This document shows, one piece after another, positions 45,040-54,354 of a stretch of DNA of 64,000 bases. Below the pieces are notes generated by a model, which worked only from the letters and a program-made list of their open reading frames with translations, ran no database searches and had not been told where the DNA came from. The stretch's first letter is position 1. Every line of letters begins with the position of its first letter. Where the stretch lies: the NCBI RefSeq assembly GCF_003026815.1, contig NZ_PYOG01000002.1, forward strand, positions 295,321-359,320, read 5' to 3'. The translations under genes were made by a program, and so were the position numbers. Origin of the DNA: Photobacterium damselae. GTDB lineage: Bacteria > Pseudomonadota > Gammaproteobacteria > Enterobacterales > Vibrionaceae.

Positions 45040-45460
45040 CTGTAAATCAAATAACCAGATAGGAAATTCGACGCTCTCAAAGACTCACTTTTGAAGCAGA
45101 AACTGTTAACGATGAGCGTACTGGCATCCCTCTCGATTTGAATTCAGAGAGTGAATCAGTTCACCTAGCGATTAAGTGAATATTCATTAATGATGAGTAG
45201 GTCAGATTGAATGGACAACATCGATGGTGCTTGTAGGTTGAATCTCCAATTGTTCCGCTAGCTCCTGATATGATGCGTCCCACTAAGCATTGAAAGATTA
45301 TAAGTTCCTAATTGATAGCATTTCTAACTTAAATTCAGTATTAGAAAATGTACATGTAGTGCTTACGAGAAGTTCTAAGCACAATATATTTGCAGCCGAG
45401 GTTGTTTCTCCAAATAGTGACCCCATATAAAATAAGGACTTAACTACATGGAAATGGCAT
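45040..45460. other. Intergenic region with a gene remnant
   Basis: A 421-base gap. From 45063 to 45179 one frame is open for 38 codons without a start codon and reads like real protein (…LTFEAETVNDERTGIPLDLN…), so it may be the tail of a lost gene. The rest is AT-rich with an AAGGA at 45434 that fits an out-of-frame ATG (45448) rather than the CD-NTase start. Confidence 0.45.
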
Positions 45461-46726
45461 ATGACGGTAAGACGGGATTTCAGCTTGTTTTTGGACAACT
45501 TGAAGATCAAGAACAAGGATTCGATATCGAGTCGCTATGGAACCATCACTAAGAACCTTAATGAAAAGTTTCGAGGTTTAGAAAATGATAAAACCAATAA
45601 TAGCCTTCAAGCTGGTTCGTATGGTCGTTACTCTGGAATTCAAGGTATTTCTGACCTTGATATGCTTTACATACTTCCACCTTGGGCTTGGAATACCTAC
45701 CGTAAAGATCCATCAAAGGCACTAGATCATGCTAAAGATGCAATTCAGCAGACATACAAGACAAGTAAGGTAAGAAAAGACCGGAACGTGGTGGTGGTTG
45801 AGATGCAGGATTTTACCTTTGAGGTGGTGCCTGTGTTTGAATGGCAAGGTGTTTTCAAATATCCAGACACATATAACGGTGGCTTATGGCGCAAGTGTAA
45901 TACTCGTGCTGAATTAGAAGCATTTAGGGGGCTGAATACCGAGCGCAAAGACAATCTACGTAAACTTGCGAAAATGGTTCGTGCATGGAAGCATAGAAAT
46001 GATATTCAGATGAGCGGCTTTCTGATTGATACTCTCTGTTACAACTTCTTCAAAGACAACACCGATTACGATAAGGCTAGTTTCGGTAGTTTTGACAAGA
46101 TGGTGAGAGACTTTTTTCAATACCTTACCAAAGAGCCAAAGAAAGCATACTACTACGCATTTGGCAGTAACTCTCAAGTCGGAGTAAAGAAAGCATTTCA
46201 AGCTGATGCAGAGATCGCTCTGAACAATGCCATAGAAGCCATAGAAGCCAGAGAAGGCGGCTATGAAGATAAGTGCAACCAGCGGTATAAAGCCATTTTT
46301 GGCACTAAGTTCCCCAATCGTGAAGCCAAAGAAGTCTCGGCGGTTAATGAGCAGTTTATCGAGGAGCTATTCGATCTAGATATTACCAACCAAATTGTCA
46401 TTGATTGCGAAATCAAAAGCGATCTAATGACCAGAATGTTGTCATCATTAAAATTTGGCGGGGAACGAATTCAGCACCAACGCAAACTGCACTTCTTCGT
46501 AAAGCAAACCGATATCGGTGGAGATTATGAAGTGAAGTGGAAGGTACGTAACCGTGGGTATGAAGCGGATAGGCAGAAGAATCATCGTGGTGACATAATG
46601 GATGATGATGGTAGTAAAACCCGTATTGAGACTGCTAATTTCTTTGGAGACCATACGGTTGAGTGTTACGCTATCCGCGATGATAGGGTGATAGCACGAC
46701 ATGAAATCACAGTCCCAATCGAATAG
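45461..46726 (+). CDS. CBASS-type CD-NTase (SMODS nucleotidyltransferase with AGS-C-like sensor)
   Basis: A 421-residue protein. The polymerase-beta-like active site is complete: GSYGR at 52-56, DLD at 65-67 and Glu121 in TFEVVP. The C-terminal part (about 330-421; RKLHFFVKQTDIGGDYEVKW then RIETANFFGDHTVECYAI) matches the AGS-C sensor domain. Such enzymes make cyclic (oligo)nucleotides in response to phage and activate an effector. The start ATG at 45461 lacks a clear ribosome site. The SLATT-like effector gene starts 12 bases downstream. Confidence 0.88.
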   Translation: MTVRRDFSLFLDNLKIKNKDSISSRYGTITKNLNEKFRGLENDKTNNSLQAGSYGRYSGIQGISDLDMLYILPPWAWNTYRKDPSKALDHAKDAIQQTYKTSKVRKDRNVVVVEMQDFTFEVVPVFEWQGVFKYPDTYNGGLWRKCNTRAELEAFRGLNTERKDNLRKLAKMVRAWKHRNDIQMSGFLIDTLCYNFFKDNTDYDKASFGSFDKMVRDFFQYLTKEPKKAYYYAFGSNSQVGVKKAFQADAEIALNNAIEAIEAREGGYEDKCNQRYKAIFGTKFPNREAKEVSAVNEQFIEELFDLDITNQIVIDCEIKSDLMTRMLSSLKFGGERIQHQRKLHFFVKQTDIGGDYEVKWKVRNRGYEADRQKNHRGDIMDDDGSKTRIETANFFGDHTVECYAIRDDRVIARHEITVPIE

Positions 46727-46738
46727 GAACGATAGCTT

Positions 46739-47449
46739 ATGACAGAACAGACGATTAAAAAGCAAGTGGCAAGAGAGTATTACAACGTACTCTACAGCGC
46801 CAAGCTTCATTTTGCGTCATTTGATATCTGCGAGAAGCTTCCGACGATGATCAGCGTAATTTCGCTGTCTTTTGGTGTGCTTGGCTTGGCATTTGCCGAG
46901 TTCAATAGTAAGGCTTTAGCGGCACTTTTACTTATTATCGGTATCATTGGAATCACCCTCAAGCCAAGAGAGCTTCAAAAGGGGCAGTATGAAGCTACAG
47001 GGGTTAGTCTGACTGACATCAGCAAGAAGCTAGAGCATATTTACTGTGAGATTGATGTACAAGATACAGAATCTGTTGCCAAGGCGAGAGCTGACTTAGC
47101 GCAAGCGCAGGCTGATCATCGAGCTGTTGGCACTATGCCTCCGGTGCTAATGTCCTCATGGTATGCCCATTACAAAGTCTTTTCTGAGCACAATAGTGAC
47201 TGGATGAGCAAGGAACTTGAACTCGGCTTTAATGACAAAGTTCCACTAAGTCTGCGTGCGGTGATCATCGGTGCCATAGTCGCTGCCTTGTTATGGCTAA
47301 ACCCATTGTGCATCACAAGCAAGACTTGGGCGTGGGTTTCTGAGCCTTGTGTTGGTTGTTGGCAAGAACAGCTCGCACCGGGATTAGAACCAGCTTTAGC
47401 CAAGGATGCCACGCCAGAACCAAAACAGGATAGTGAAGTAGCTAAATAA
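46739..47449 (+). CDS. SLATT-like membrane effector, partner of the CD-NTase
   Basis: A 236-residue protein. A short helix (REYYNVLYSAKLHFASFDIC) precedes two adjacent spans (about 37-52 and 57-74), then a cytosolic helical region and a third span near 175-195, followed by a small charged tail. This is the SLATT layout; SLATT proteins are predicted pore-forming effectors activated by nucleotide signals. Its position 12 bases after a CD-NTase supports a membrane-disrupting abortive-infection role. No ring nuclease, Cap2 or Cap3 is present, so this would be a minimal two-gene CBASS. Confidence 0.78.
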   Translation: MTEQTIKKQVAREYYNVLYSAKLHFASFDICEKLPTMISVISLSFGVLGLAFAEFNSKALAALLLIIGIIGITLKPRELQKGQYEATGVSLTDISKKLEHIYCEIDVQDTESVAKARADLAQAQADHRAVGTMPPVLMSSWYAHYKVFSEHNSDWMSKELELGFNDKVPLSLRAVIIGAIVAALLWLNPLCITSKTWAWVSEPCVGCWQEQLAPGLEPALAKDATPEPKQDSEVAK

Positions 47450-47453
47450 CAAC

Positions 47454-47479
47454 AAAAGGACACGTAATGTGTCCTTTTT
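47454..47479 (+). terminator. Terminator of the CBASS-type operon
   Basis: AAAAGGACAC pairs with GTGTCCTTTT around a 6-base loop, with a following T. Confidence 0.88.
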
Positions 47480-47674
47480 GCTATGTCAAGGGTGTTAATT
47501 TAGGTTCATCATCTGCCTGTGTTAACTCGAACATGTATTGGTTCGTTATTAACCAATTGATATAATTGAATTAGTATAAATTATTAAACGATTTAATAAT
47601 TGCACATTTCTTGTTGTGGTGCTCACATTAACTGCCGTATGAAGCTCACTACGAACTAACTTAGTTTAGGCACT

Positions 47675-48232
47675 TCAGTTTTCATCATCCTCCGCCGCTC
47701 GAACCTTGGCACCATTTTGATTGAAGTTGACATCAATGATATTTGCTAAATCTTTTGCAGCTCTCATTCGAGCATCGACATCCTGAGGAGGGATGGCGTT
47801 CCACAAACTGACAAGTAGCTCGTGTGTATGTGCCAAATGTTTGCTTATTGCCTCATCTTTGCGCTCTAATTCTGCTTGATGGTCTTCCTTTTGCTTTCTT
47901 AGCTTCTTACGGGCTTCTAACCCGCTATCGTACTTTGATTTCAGATCTTGGTAGGCAGGGTGCCTCTTGATCACATCATCGGTTATGTTGCTGTCGCCAA
48001 ACTCTTTTCTAACCAATGTAGCCTCAATTGCATCAAGGACATCTTGGTGACCTTTGGCGGCATTATTCGACAGCCCAGCCTCTTTCTCGACATTGGCTTT
48101 ATTAATTTTAACTTCCTTGCCAGCGGCAATTCGGTCTTTCAAATCTGGATGCTCAGGCTCTTGGCGAACTAGCCTATCAAGCGCGTCAAAGAGTGCTTGC
48201 TTTGTTTGCTGGGGATTACGTCTGCGCTTCAT
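47675..48232 (-). CDS. Small coiled-coil protein of the recombinase operon (GmtX-like)
   Basis: A 185-residue, highly charged protein. The basic start MKRRRNPQQTKQALFDALDR and an HTH-like segment (INKANVEKEAGLSNNAAKGH) precede a long coiled coil (about 105-145; RKKLRKQKEDHQAELERKDE). Its start overlaps the previous stop by 4 bases (ATGA). It is the last gene of a four-gene recombination operon. This matches the position and size of GmtX in GMT islands and is analogous to TnpC of Tn554. It may bind the repeats at the island ends. Confidence 0.65.
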   Translation of the reverse strand: MKRRRNPQQTKQALFDALDRLVRQEPEHPDLKDRIAAGKEVKINKANVEKEAGLSNNAAKGHQDVLDAIEATLVRKEFGDSNITDDVIKRHPAYQDLKSKYDSGLEARKKLRKQKEDHQAELERKDEAISKHLAHTHELLVSLWNAIPPQDVDARMRAAKDLANIIDVNFNQNGAKVRAAEDDEN

Positions 48233-50412
48233 GCCATCACCTTAAAATCAATAACAAGACTCTTAACAGCTTCGGGCACTTGGTAGGGTTCATACTTAAA
48301 ATCTAAGTCTTTCATAATGCGTTCGCTAGCAAGGATGGTCATATAACAGGATGACGCCACGCTTGGATTCAGCTCACCCTCAGATGCTAGGCGCTCTAGC
48401 CGATACATTGCGTTCATGCGAGCGCTTTCGGCATAAGCAACATTCTCAATGTAGTCAAACTCACAATCAACACACTCGGTCAGGTCTATTGCCAGACGCA
48501 TTGAGCACTTATCATTGCTGCAATACATAGAAGGGGCAATAGCGTGGATGTGCTGCTTGCCAGTTCTGAGCTTTTCTTCCCAGTATTCTTTTGTCAGAAG
48601 TCGTTTGTTGGTGCCATCCTCAAAGTAATTGGGGTTGTTTTGGATCTCTCTCAAGTACGCAGCCCCTTTACCGCCAGCAAGTCGTTCACCATTGGCTAGG
48701 CGTTTGAAGATACGCACACAAATATCAGCCTTCTCTGATATTCTTAAGTCGCTAACTTCTTTCCAAAACGTTGGGTATTTGGTTGCATTTCTTGCGTACC
48801 AACGTGTCATCGCCATTGAAAAGTGCCCCAATTGTTGTTTTAAAGCTGGAAATGAACATAGCTCATAACCAACAAGGTAGTAGGCAAGGCTCCTTCTTGC
48901 TTGGTGAGGCGTAATTTTGTACTGTTCATCTACATTATGTGTCTGCTTACCTTCAGAAATACTCAAATTATCAATATCCACTTGAGTTAAGCTCATATCA
49001 ACACCACTTTCCTTAGCGATGAATCTGATCAGGGTTCGACCAAGGGCTGTCTTGGTTCGTTGACGATGAGAGGAAGCTCTTTTTAAATCAACAAACATAG
49101 TGTCAGATTTGACTTCTTTAATGTATGCCCTATAAGGCGCTGACAGCGCATTTAGTACATGAAAGGCTTTGTAACCATCAACCGTAGTGACGTAAGTGTC
49201 GTCAAGCTTCTGTGTGGTTGGAGTTATTTTTGACTGCCTTGTTGTAAATATGTATATCGTCTCTTTCTTGCGTAATGAGTTTCCGATTGGAAGATCAATG
49301 TCTTGGGCACCGAACTGAGGATGTAACGCGTAAAGTTCATCAATGCGCATCCCTGATAAAAGTAACGCCAACCATGAGCATACATTGCATATCCGCGACA
49401 AGTATTCTTTTGCTTCAGCAAAACGCAATTCCTTTCCTTGGAACTTAAATGTTAATTTTTTTGTATAGTTATTAAGCGACAGAATTACCTTATTCTCATT
49501 AAAAAGTTGTAGCCATCGGTCGTTTTGTTCGTAATCGATAAGGTTGATGCCTTCAGCTTTTAATGCTGATAAAAATTCTGATGTTTCTAGTCGTTCTTTT
49601 TCTCTTTTATCAAAGGATCTTGCGCCAACCCTAATGTTGCTGATGGCTTTCTTTTCAGCTTTATCACCAGCTTTTAACATTTCTTCTGTTAACTTTTGTA
49701 GTTCATGTCGATGCTTGTATGCCTCTTGCACCTCCTTAATAAAAGAATTTACAAGTTCAGACCAGATCCTAAAAGGGATAACCTCATTTTGTTGAGTGTC
49801 AGCTTTCTTAATATTTAGCTTTTTATGTGTTAAATGTGGTAGTTGCACCTCAAATGAAAGGGTGCCACCATATTTTCTTAGTGAATTTAAACCTACAAAC
49901 ATCAACTGCTGACTTAAATCAAATCCATCAGCAATCCAGTCTGACAGCGTTTCTTCTGTTATATCTTCAAAACCGTTAAGACCATACCTAAGCGCCATTG
50001 AAGCAAAACACTTTAGGTTGGTTATCCTTGCAGTAAGGGTCGATAATTCAACAACCTCTGCTGAGTGGTAAATTACCGCCAAAGCATATGCTTTAATTTG
50101 GTTAATGAAGTTCCTTTCTGCTTCCTTCGAAGCGATTGGAGTAACATTGGCACCAAGTTCTTTATTAAGGTGAAAATTTAAATTAGCAATGCTTTTATTA
50201 TTTAAGGTGCTTTTATTAAACTCCCAGACATCAGAGCTGAATTTGATTACAATTTTTCTATCTTCATAAACAGTAATATTTTCTAAAAAGGCATAGTCGC
50301 CACTTTTTAAGGCTAACTTAACAGCGGCGCTACTGGCATCACAAGGAGCATTAGTTTCAGCCGATCCTAGTGGCAACGCTTCATTTTTTTGCAGTGGCTT
50401 CAGTACGATCAT
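48229..50412 (-). CDS. Tyrosine recombinase/integrase of the island operon
   Basis: A 727-residue protein with a C-terminal tyrosine-recombinase domain. Arg I is in LSGMRIDELYAL (about 353), H-x-x-R in TPHQARRSLAYYL (about 500) and the tyrosine in LGHFSMAMTRWYARNA (about 540). A cysteine cluster (CSNDKC then CVDC) near 640 suggests a zinc site. The start follows 20 bases after the large integrase-like gene and the stop overlaps the next start. In GMT nomenclature it may be GmtZ or a fourth partner; the sequence alone does not settle this. Confidence 0.8.
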   Translation of the reverse strand: MIVLKPLQKNEALPLGSAETNAPCDASSAAVKLALKSGDYAFLENITVYEDRKIVIKFSSDVWEFNKSTLNNKSIANLNFHLNKELGANVTPIASKEAERNFINQIKAYALAVIYHSAEVVELSTLTARITNLKCFASMALRYGLNGFEDITEETLSDWIADGFDLSQQLMFVGLNSLRKYGGTLSFEVQLPHLTHKKLNIKKADTQQNEVIPFRIWSELVNSFIKEVQEAYKHRHELQKLTEEMLKAGDKAEKKAISNIRVGARSFDKREKERLETSEFLSALKAEGINLIDYEQNDRWLQLFNENKVILSLNNYTKKLTFKFQGKELRFAEAKEYLSRICNVCSWLALLLSGMRIDELYALHPQFGAQDIDLPIGNSLRKKETIYIFTTRQSKITPTTQKLDDTYVTTVDGYKAFHVLNALSAPYRAYIKEVKSDTMFVDLKRASSHRQRTKTALGRTLIRFIAKESGVDMSLTQVDIDNLSISEGKQTHNVDEQYKITPHQARRSLAYYLVGYELCSFPALKQQLGHFSMAMTRWYARNATKYPTFWKEVSDLRISEKADICVRIFKRLANGERLAGGKGAAYLREIQNNPNYFEDGTNKRLLTKEYWEEKLRTGKQHIHAIAPSMYCSNDKCSMRLAIDLTECVDCEFDYIENVAYAESARMNAMYRLERLASEGELNPSVASSCYMTILASERIMKDLDFKYEPYQVPEAVKSLVIDFKVMA

Positions 50413-50432
50413 ATTAATCAGCTTCCTTGATG

Positions 50433-52898
50433 TTAAAGATATTGCATAACTGAACTATGTTCTTCAAACATGAAATAGCGCCCATTCTCATCAAGAATTT
50501 CTTCAGCCTTTTCTCTTGTGGATTCTGGCAATGTATCCAACTTACTATAAAATGCCGCCACTCGTGACTCTATAACGTTGGCTCTCTCTGGAAATAAGTG
50601 AATTGCGTCTTCTAGAGCATCAATAAAACTGATTAGCTTATATACGGCGTGTACATCATCCACTAATTCCGCACTATTACACTTCACACACAGGTCGTAC
50701 TGGTAACATGGAATGTCACCAACGTCAGCACCTTCAATCTCTTTGTTGGCAAACTTTTTAGCACCGTAATGCGTTCCGTCTTTACCGGACACTCTAGCTA
50801 CACCATCGCAAAGCACACCATTCGGGTTGGTAGGCATATTCCTCGCTTTGTATTCCTCATACGCCAACACTGGGATACCTAACTCAGTTTTCAAGGAAGC
50901 CACGGCATCATTTCTGCTTTGCCCTGATGCAATCCTGACGAGGCTATTCATTCCCTGAGACGCCATTCTTTGATTCTCTGTTGGGTGACCATTCAGGTAA
51001 GAAACCATAAGAGTCTCCAGAGAATTCTGTAATATTTCTTTTGCGGAAAAACCATTATCTTCAGGGGAATACTCTTGATTACTTGTTGTTGCCCTTATTC
51101 GGCTAGATAATAAAGAAAGATAAAAGTCATCATAACCTAGACCATAGTCCTTTAAAAAATTTCTACCCAATACCTCTTTTGGGGTATTCCACTGTGTTGT
51201 GTTGTATTTGGCTCCCAATGGTAATAGATATGGTTCTTTAAAAGATACCTTCCCCGTACCATCTGCATTTTTCGGCGTTGGGATTGGATTGAAAGCATTA
51301 GAATAAGATTCGACTTTTTTCAGAAACTCTTTATATTGGACAGGGACAACAAAATCACCATCTCTACCATCATCGTATTTGAACCTGACTTTTATATTGC
51401 CATCATCATCAGGTTCACCATACTCTAGAGGCATAATAATTCCCTTTAGTTCAACATCTGTAAGGCATTGAATAGCGCCAAACACCATCGATCTTAATCT
51501 TCTAGTTAATGATTTAGCTTCTGTCGGTTCCACTAATGATTTATTAACAACTTTTCCACGGAGAGGTGTATTAACAACAGAGTATAGAGGATAAGTGTTA
51601 CCATTGTATAAGTCGTAAAACAATTTGATAAAATAATCAGCCAATCCGTATCTAGATGATGAATATAACCCCAAATTCATTGCTACTAAAGGAATAATAT
51701 GATCATCGAATAGTCCAACCCCATTAGTTGTGTAAATATAAAATAGTCGCCCAAAATCTTCTGTGGAGTAAATTTCAGAAAGGGTTGATAGAACTTCAAT
51801 AAATGTCACTCCATCTTCTATTCCGTTGGTATCTCGTTTATCTATATCAGTAACTACGATGCCAGCATCTTCGTTAGCATCATTTGAAACCACATGCAAA
51901 GATTCATCTAGAGATTCAAATAACGCTCTAACTTCTGAGTTTGAACGACCTTTATAACCTTTAACTTTAACTGTGCGAGAAGTTCTGCCTGCTCGTTCTT
52001 CCTTTATGATGCTAATTGGGTGACGAACGTCCAGAATTGTAGTTGTATTAAATGCTGTGTAATAAGAAAAAAGTAAATATCCTGAAGCCATTGCCTGATT
52101 AAACGGGGAGTTGGCTGAAATCGATCCGCGCCTAATCGTTGACTTTAAATCAATGGTGATTTCCTTGCCATCAACCACATCAATCACAACATCCTTTAAA
52201 ACATCGGGAGGCGGAAGGGTTGGGTTAGCATCTTTGTAAGCAATCAACCTAGTCGCAAGGTTAGTAAAGTAATAGTTCAAACGACGCAGCATTGTTTGCC
52301 ATTCGTTTGGTACATATGGAACCGTAGTGGGTCTTCTGTCTGTTTTGAATTGCTTTAGAGATGATTGGAGCCTACCAACATCGAATCCGATTTTATTCAA
52401 TATCGTATCTTGTTTGACTTTAATCGATTGAGCAGTGCCCTCTTTATATCCTAATTGCTCACCATCTTCATACTGGAAAATATATTTCTTTGCTTCGGTT
52501 GCAACAACAACCTTTTCCCAACTTGCGTCGTGCATAGCCTTGTAGCCATCTTCTGAAAATGGATCAACATTAAGGGTGTCTGAACCTCTAAGGTATGCGA
52601 TGAAAACATCGATGTTCCTTATTAGAGTGGCATGTGACATGCCATCTTTCATTCCTTGGATAATATCTTTATAAAACTTCTTCACCATTTTTCGGCGACA
52701 AGGAATAGCCAATTCTTGTGAGGGATCGCATTGTTTGTGACAAAGCCTCTTTAGATTAAATGTCGTAGTAGCCTTTGCAGAGCCTAATGGATTATCAAGA
52801 ACCACAACCATATCAAGCTGTTCAACAGCCGCTCCATTAGAAGATGGCGGCGGTGGTGTTGTCGCTTTTTTAACGCTGGCGATAGGACTTTTTGCCAT
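50433..52898 (-). CDS. Large integrase-like protein of the island operon (GmtZ candidate)
   Basis: An 821-residue protein. The context and the C-terminal region (SSRIRATTSNQ, then YLNGHPTENQRMASQGM) suggest a divergent or degenerate recombinase-type partner; a full R-H-x-x-R-Y set is not clear. The C-terminus has PCYQYDLCVKCNSAELVDD, a probable metal site, and a helical tail. It lies 2 bases after the first recombinase stop. The name GmtZ is proposed from gene order in GMT islands, with low certainty. Confidence 0.65.
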   Translation of the reverse strand: MAKSPIASVKKATTPPPPSSNGAAVEQLDMVVVLDNPLGSAKATTTFNLKRLCHKQCDPSQELAIPCRRKMVKKFYKDIIQGMKDGMSHATLIRNIDVFIAYLRGSDTLNVDPFSEDGYKAMHDASWEKVVVATEAKKYIFQYEDGEQLGYKEGTAQSIKVKQDTILNKIGFDVGRLQSSLKQFKTDRRPTTVPYVPNEWQTMLRRLNYYFTNLATRLIAYKDANPTLPPPDVLKDVVIDVVDGKEITIDLKSTIRRGSISANSPFNQAMASGYLLFSYYTAFNTTTILDVRHPISIIKEERAGRTSRTVKVKGYKGRSNSEVRALFESLDESLHVVSNDANEDAGIVVTDIDKRDTNGIEDGVTFIEVLSTLSEIYSTEDFGRLFYIYTTNGVGLFDDHIIPLVAMNLGLYSSSRYGLADYFIKLFYDLYNGNTYPLYSVVNTPLRGKVVNKSLVEPTEAKSLTRRLRSMVFGAIQCLTDVELKGIIMPLEYGEPDDDGNIKVRFKYDDGRDGDFVVPVQYKEFLKKVESYSNAFNPIPTPKNADGTGKVSFKEPYLLPLGAKYNTTQWNTPKEVLGRNFLKDYGLGYDDFYLSLLSSRIRATTSNQEYSPEDNGFSAKEILQNSLETLMVSYLNGHPTENQRMASQGMNSLVRIASGQSRNDAVASLKTELGIPVLAYEEYKARNMPTNPNGVLCDGVARVSGKDGTHYGAKKFANKEIEGADVGDIPCYQYDLCVKCNSAELVDDVHAVYKLISFIDALEDAIHLFPERANVIESRVAAFYSKLDTLPESTREKAEEILDENGRYFMFEEHSSVMQYL

Positions 52899-52900
52899 AG

Positions 52901-54313
52901 TTACTGATTCCTCATAAGCGCTTTCATATAGTTATTCTTTCTCTGTGCAAACTCACGCCAGTGCTTGTCGTTATTCATGTGGTCGATGTATTTCTGGGTG
53001 GTTGCTGTTTGTTCGTGCCCCATTAACTCAGCCAGCTCAGTCAGTAGCATGTCGAAAATAAGACCACGGCTAGCGTGTTGCTCGTATAGCCAGTGTGTGG
53101 CAAACGTTGCCCTAGTGTCGTGTACTGTAAAGTACCAGTCCTTGTGAGTTAATCTGATATTCTTCCTGATTGACTCAAAGTGCTTCTCTATAGTGTTAGG
53201 GCTGTAATAGCGACCCTCTGTGTGCGAAACAAATAAACAATTGTGTTTAACCAACGCTCTACTCTCAGCACGCACCCTTGCTTTACTAGTTTTATACAAG
53301 AAGAGTGCATCCATTACTTTTCTAGGAACTTGAATTGTCCTAGCTTTGTCATACTTGGTTTGGCAGCCGTTCTTTACCGGAGACAGCAAGACCGGAATCG
53401 TGTCCAGTTCTGGTGATGGATATCTAACTTCACTGGCAGGAAAAGTTACTAACTCTTCAACCCTCACGCCGACTTCTGTTGCCAAGTACAGCATCAAGTT
53501 CTTCACTTCAGATGCCGACTCAAAGTTGCTATCAAGCTTTAGGTAGCTGTAGAAGATACGCTTTTCATCTTCGCGCATTGGTGTCAGCTTGTGACTAGTG
53601 CTTGCATTAGGCTTGGCACCTTTAAATGGCTTTAGCAATCCTGTTGTATTCACACTGATAAAGTCTTTATCGCCAACCTTGGTATGACCTAATATGTCGT
53701 GTTGGTTGACCTTTTCCACACCACGCTTTCTGCCTTTGCCATTGCGCTTCCTAATCCGCTTCGTTGTGTATTCAAAAGGAATAAAGTTCTCTGACATGCG
53801 AATGATTCTCTCGACATGCATGAACTCGTAGAATTGGATTATGACACCCACGTATGTAGCTGCTGTACTAGCCTCCCAGATGCCCTCTGTAGTGACTTCA
53901 CCATCAACAACAACGTCACGCTTAAGATTATCGACTAAGAAATCACGAAACCCGTAAACAACACCTTCTTCCCTTTCACTAGAGCAGTCATAGATGGTTT
54001 TACCAGCAAGTCGTAGCCAGCGATAAAATAGGAGAAGCGCTTGTGAGTGCGTGTTTAGAGTTGATAGCTCGACGCTATCTTGTGCAACATGGTGAAGGTA
54101 TAAGTTTGCAGGAAAGACTAGTGCCCCAGAAGGGTCAGTGAGTAGAGGGATGGTTACCATCGTGGGGTTGATGCGTTCTTTAATTGATGGTTTTAGCTCT
54201 CCGTTGTCATCATGAACAAACTCAAGAACTGGTTTTCGTTCAACAGCTAGAGTAACCGATGTGTAGTCACCATTTGCGTACTCGGATGATACTAATTTGC
54301 GCTGCCTTGCCAT
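52901..54313 (-). CDS. Site-specific tyrosine recombinase (GmtY-like)
   Basis: A 470-residue recombinase, first gene of the operon. The catalytic set is complete: Arg I in EVGVRVEELVTF (about 280), H-x-x-R in VHDTRATFATHWL (about 396), and the C-terminal LMGHEQTATTQKYIDHM with GH and nucleophile Tyr (about 442). It should cut and rejoin the island ends. ATG 54313 follows AAGGAG. The ribosome site lies in an inverted repeat (see 54320). It reads away from the right end of the island. Confidence 0.85.
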   Translation of the reverse strand: MARQRKLVSSEYANGDYTSVTLAVERKPVLEFVHDDNGELKPSIKERINPTMVTIPLLTDPSGALVFPANLYLHHVAQDSVELSTLNTHSQALLLFYRWLRLAGKTIYDCSSEREEGVVYGFRDFLVDNLKRDVVVDGEVTTEGIWEASTAATYVGVIIQFYEFMHVERIIRMSENFIPFEYTTKRIRKRNGKGRKRGVEKVNQHDILGHTKVGDKDFISVNTTGLLKPFKGAKPNASTSHKLTPMREDEKRIFYSYLKLDSNFESASEVKNLMLYLATEVGVRVEELVTFPASEVRYPSPELDTIPVLLSPVKNGCQTKYDKARTIQVPRKVMDALFLYKTSKARVRAESRALVKHNCLFVSHTEGRYYSPNTIEKHFESIRKNIRLTHKDWYFTVHDTRATFATHWLYEQHASRGLIFDMLLTELAELMGHEQTATTQKYIDHMNNDKHWREFAQRKNNYMKALMRNQ

Positions 54314-54319
54314 CCATGC

Positions 54320-54343
54320 ATCTCCTTTAGTTATTATGGAGAT
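54320..54343 (-). promoter_or_regulatory. Inverted repeat covering the recombinase ribosome site
   Basis: On the minus strand ATCTCC and GGAGAT flank 12 bases. GGAG is the probable ribosome site, so a leader hairpin could limit translation, or the repeat could be an operator. Confidence 0.4.
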
Positions 54344-54354
54344 ACTATAGCTTC

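Noticed and set aside
45448..45552. Short ORF starting at 45448 as a gene of its own
   Set aside because: Mostly overlaps the CD-NTase frame and ends after 34 codons; kept only as a possible leader.
46739..47449. SLATT-like gene as an unrelated transporter
   Set aside because: Span pattern and tight coupling to a CD-NTase fit an effector better, though not proven.
48229..54313. Prophage or integron integrases
   Set aside because: No phage structural genes, attC sites or cassette array; four linked recombination genes at one end fit a GMT/Tn554-like island.
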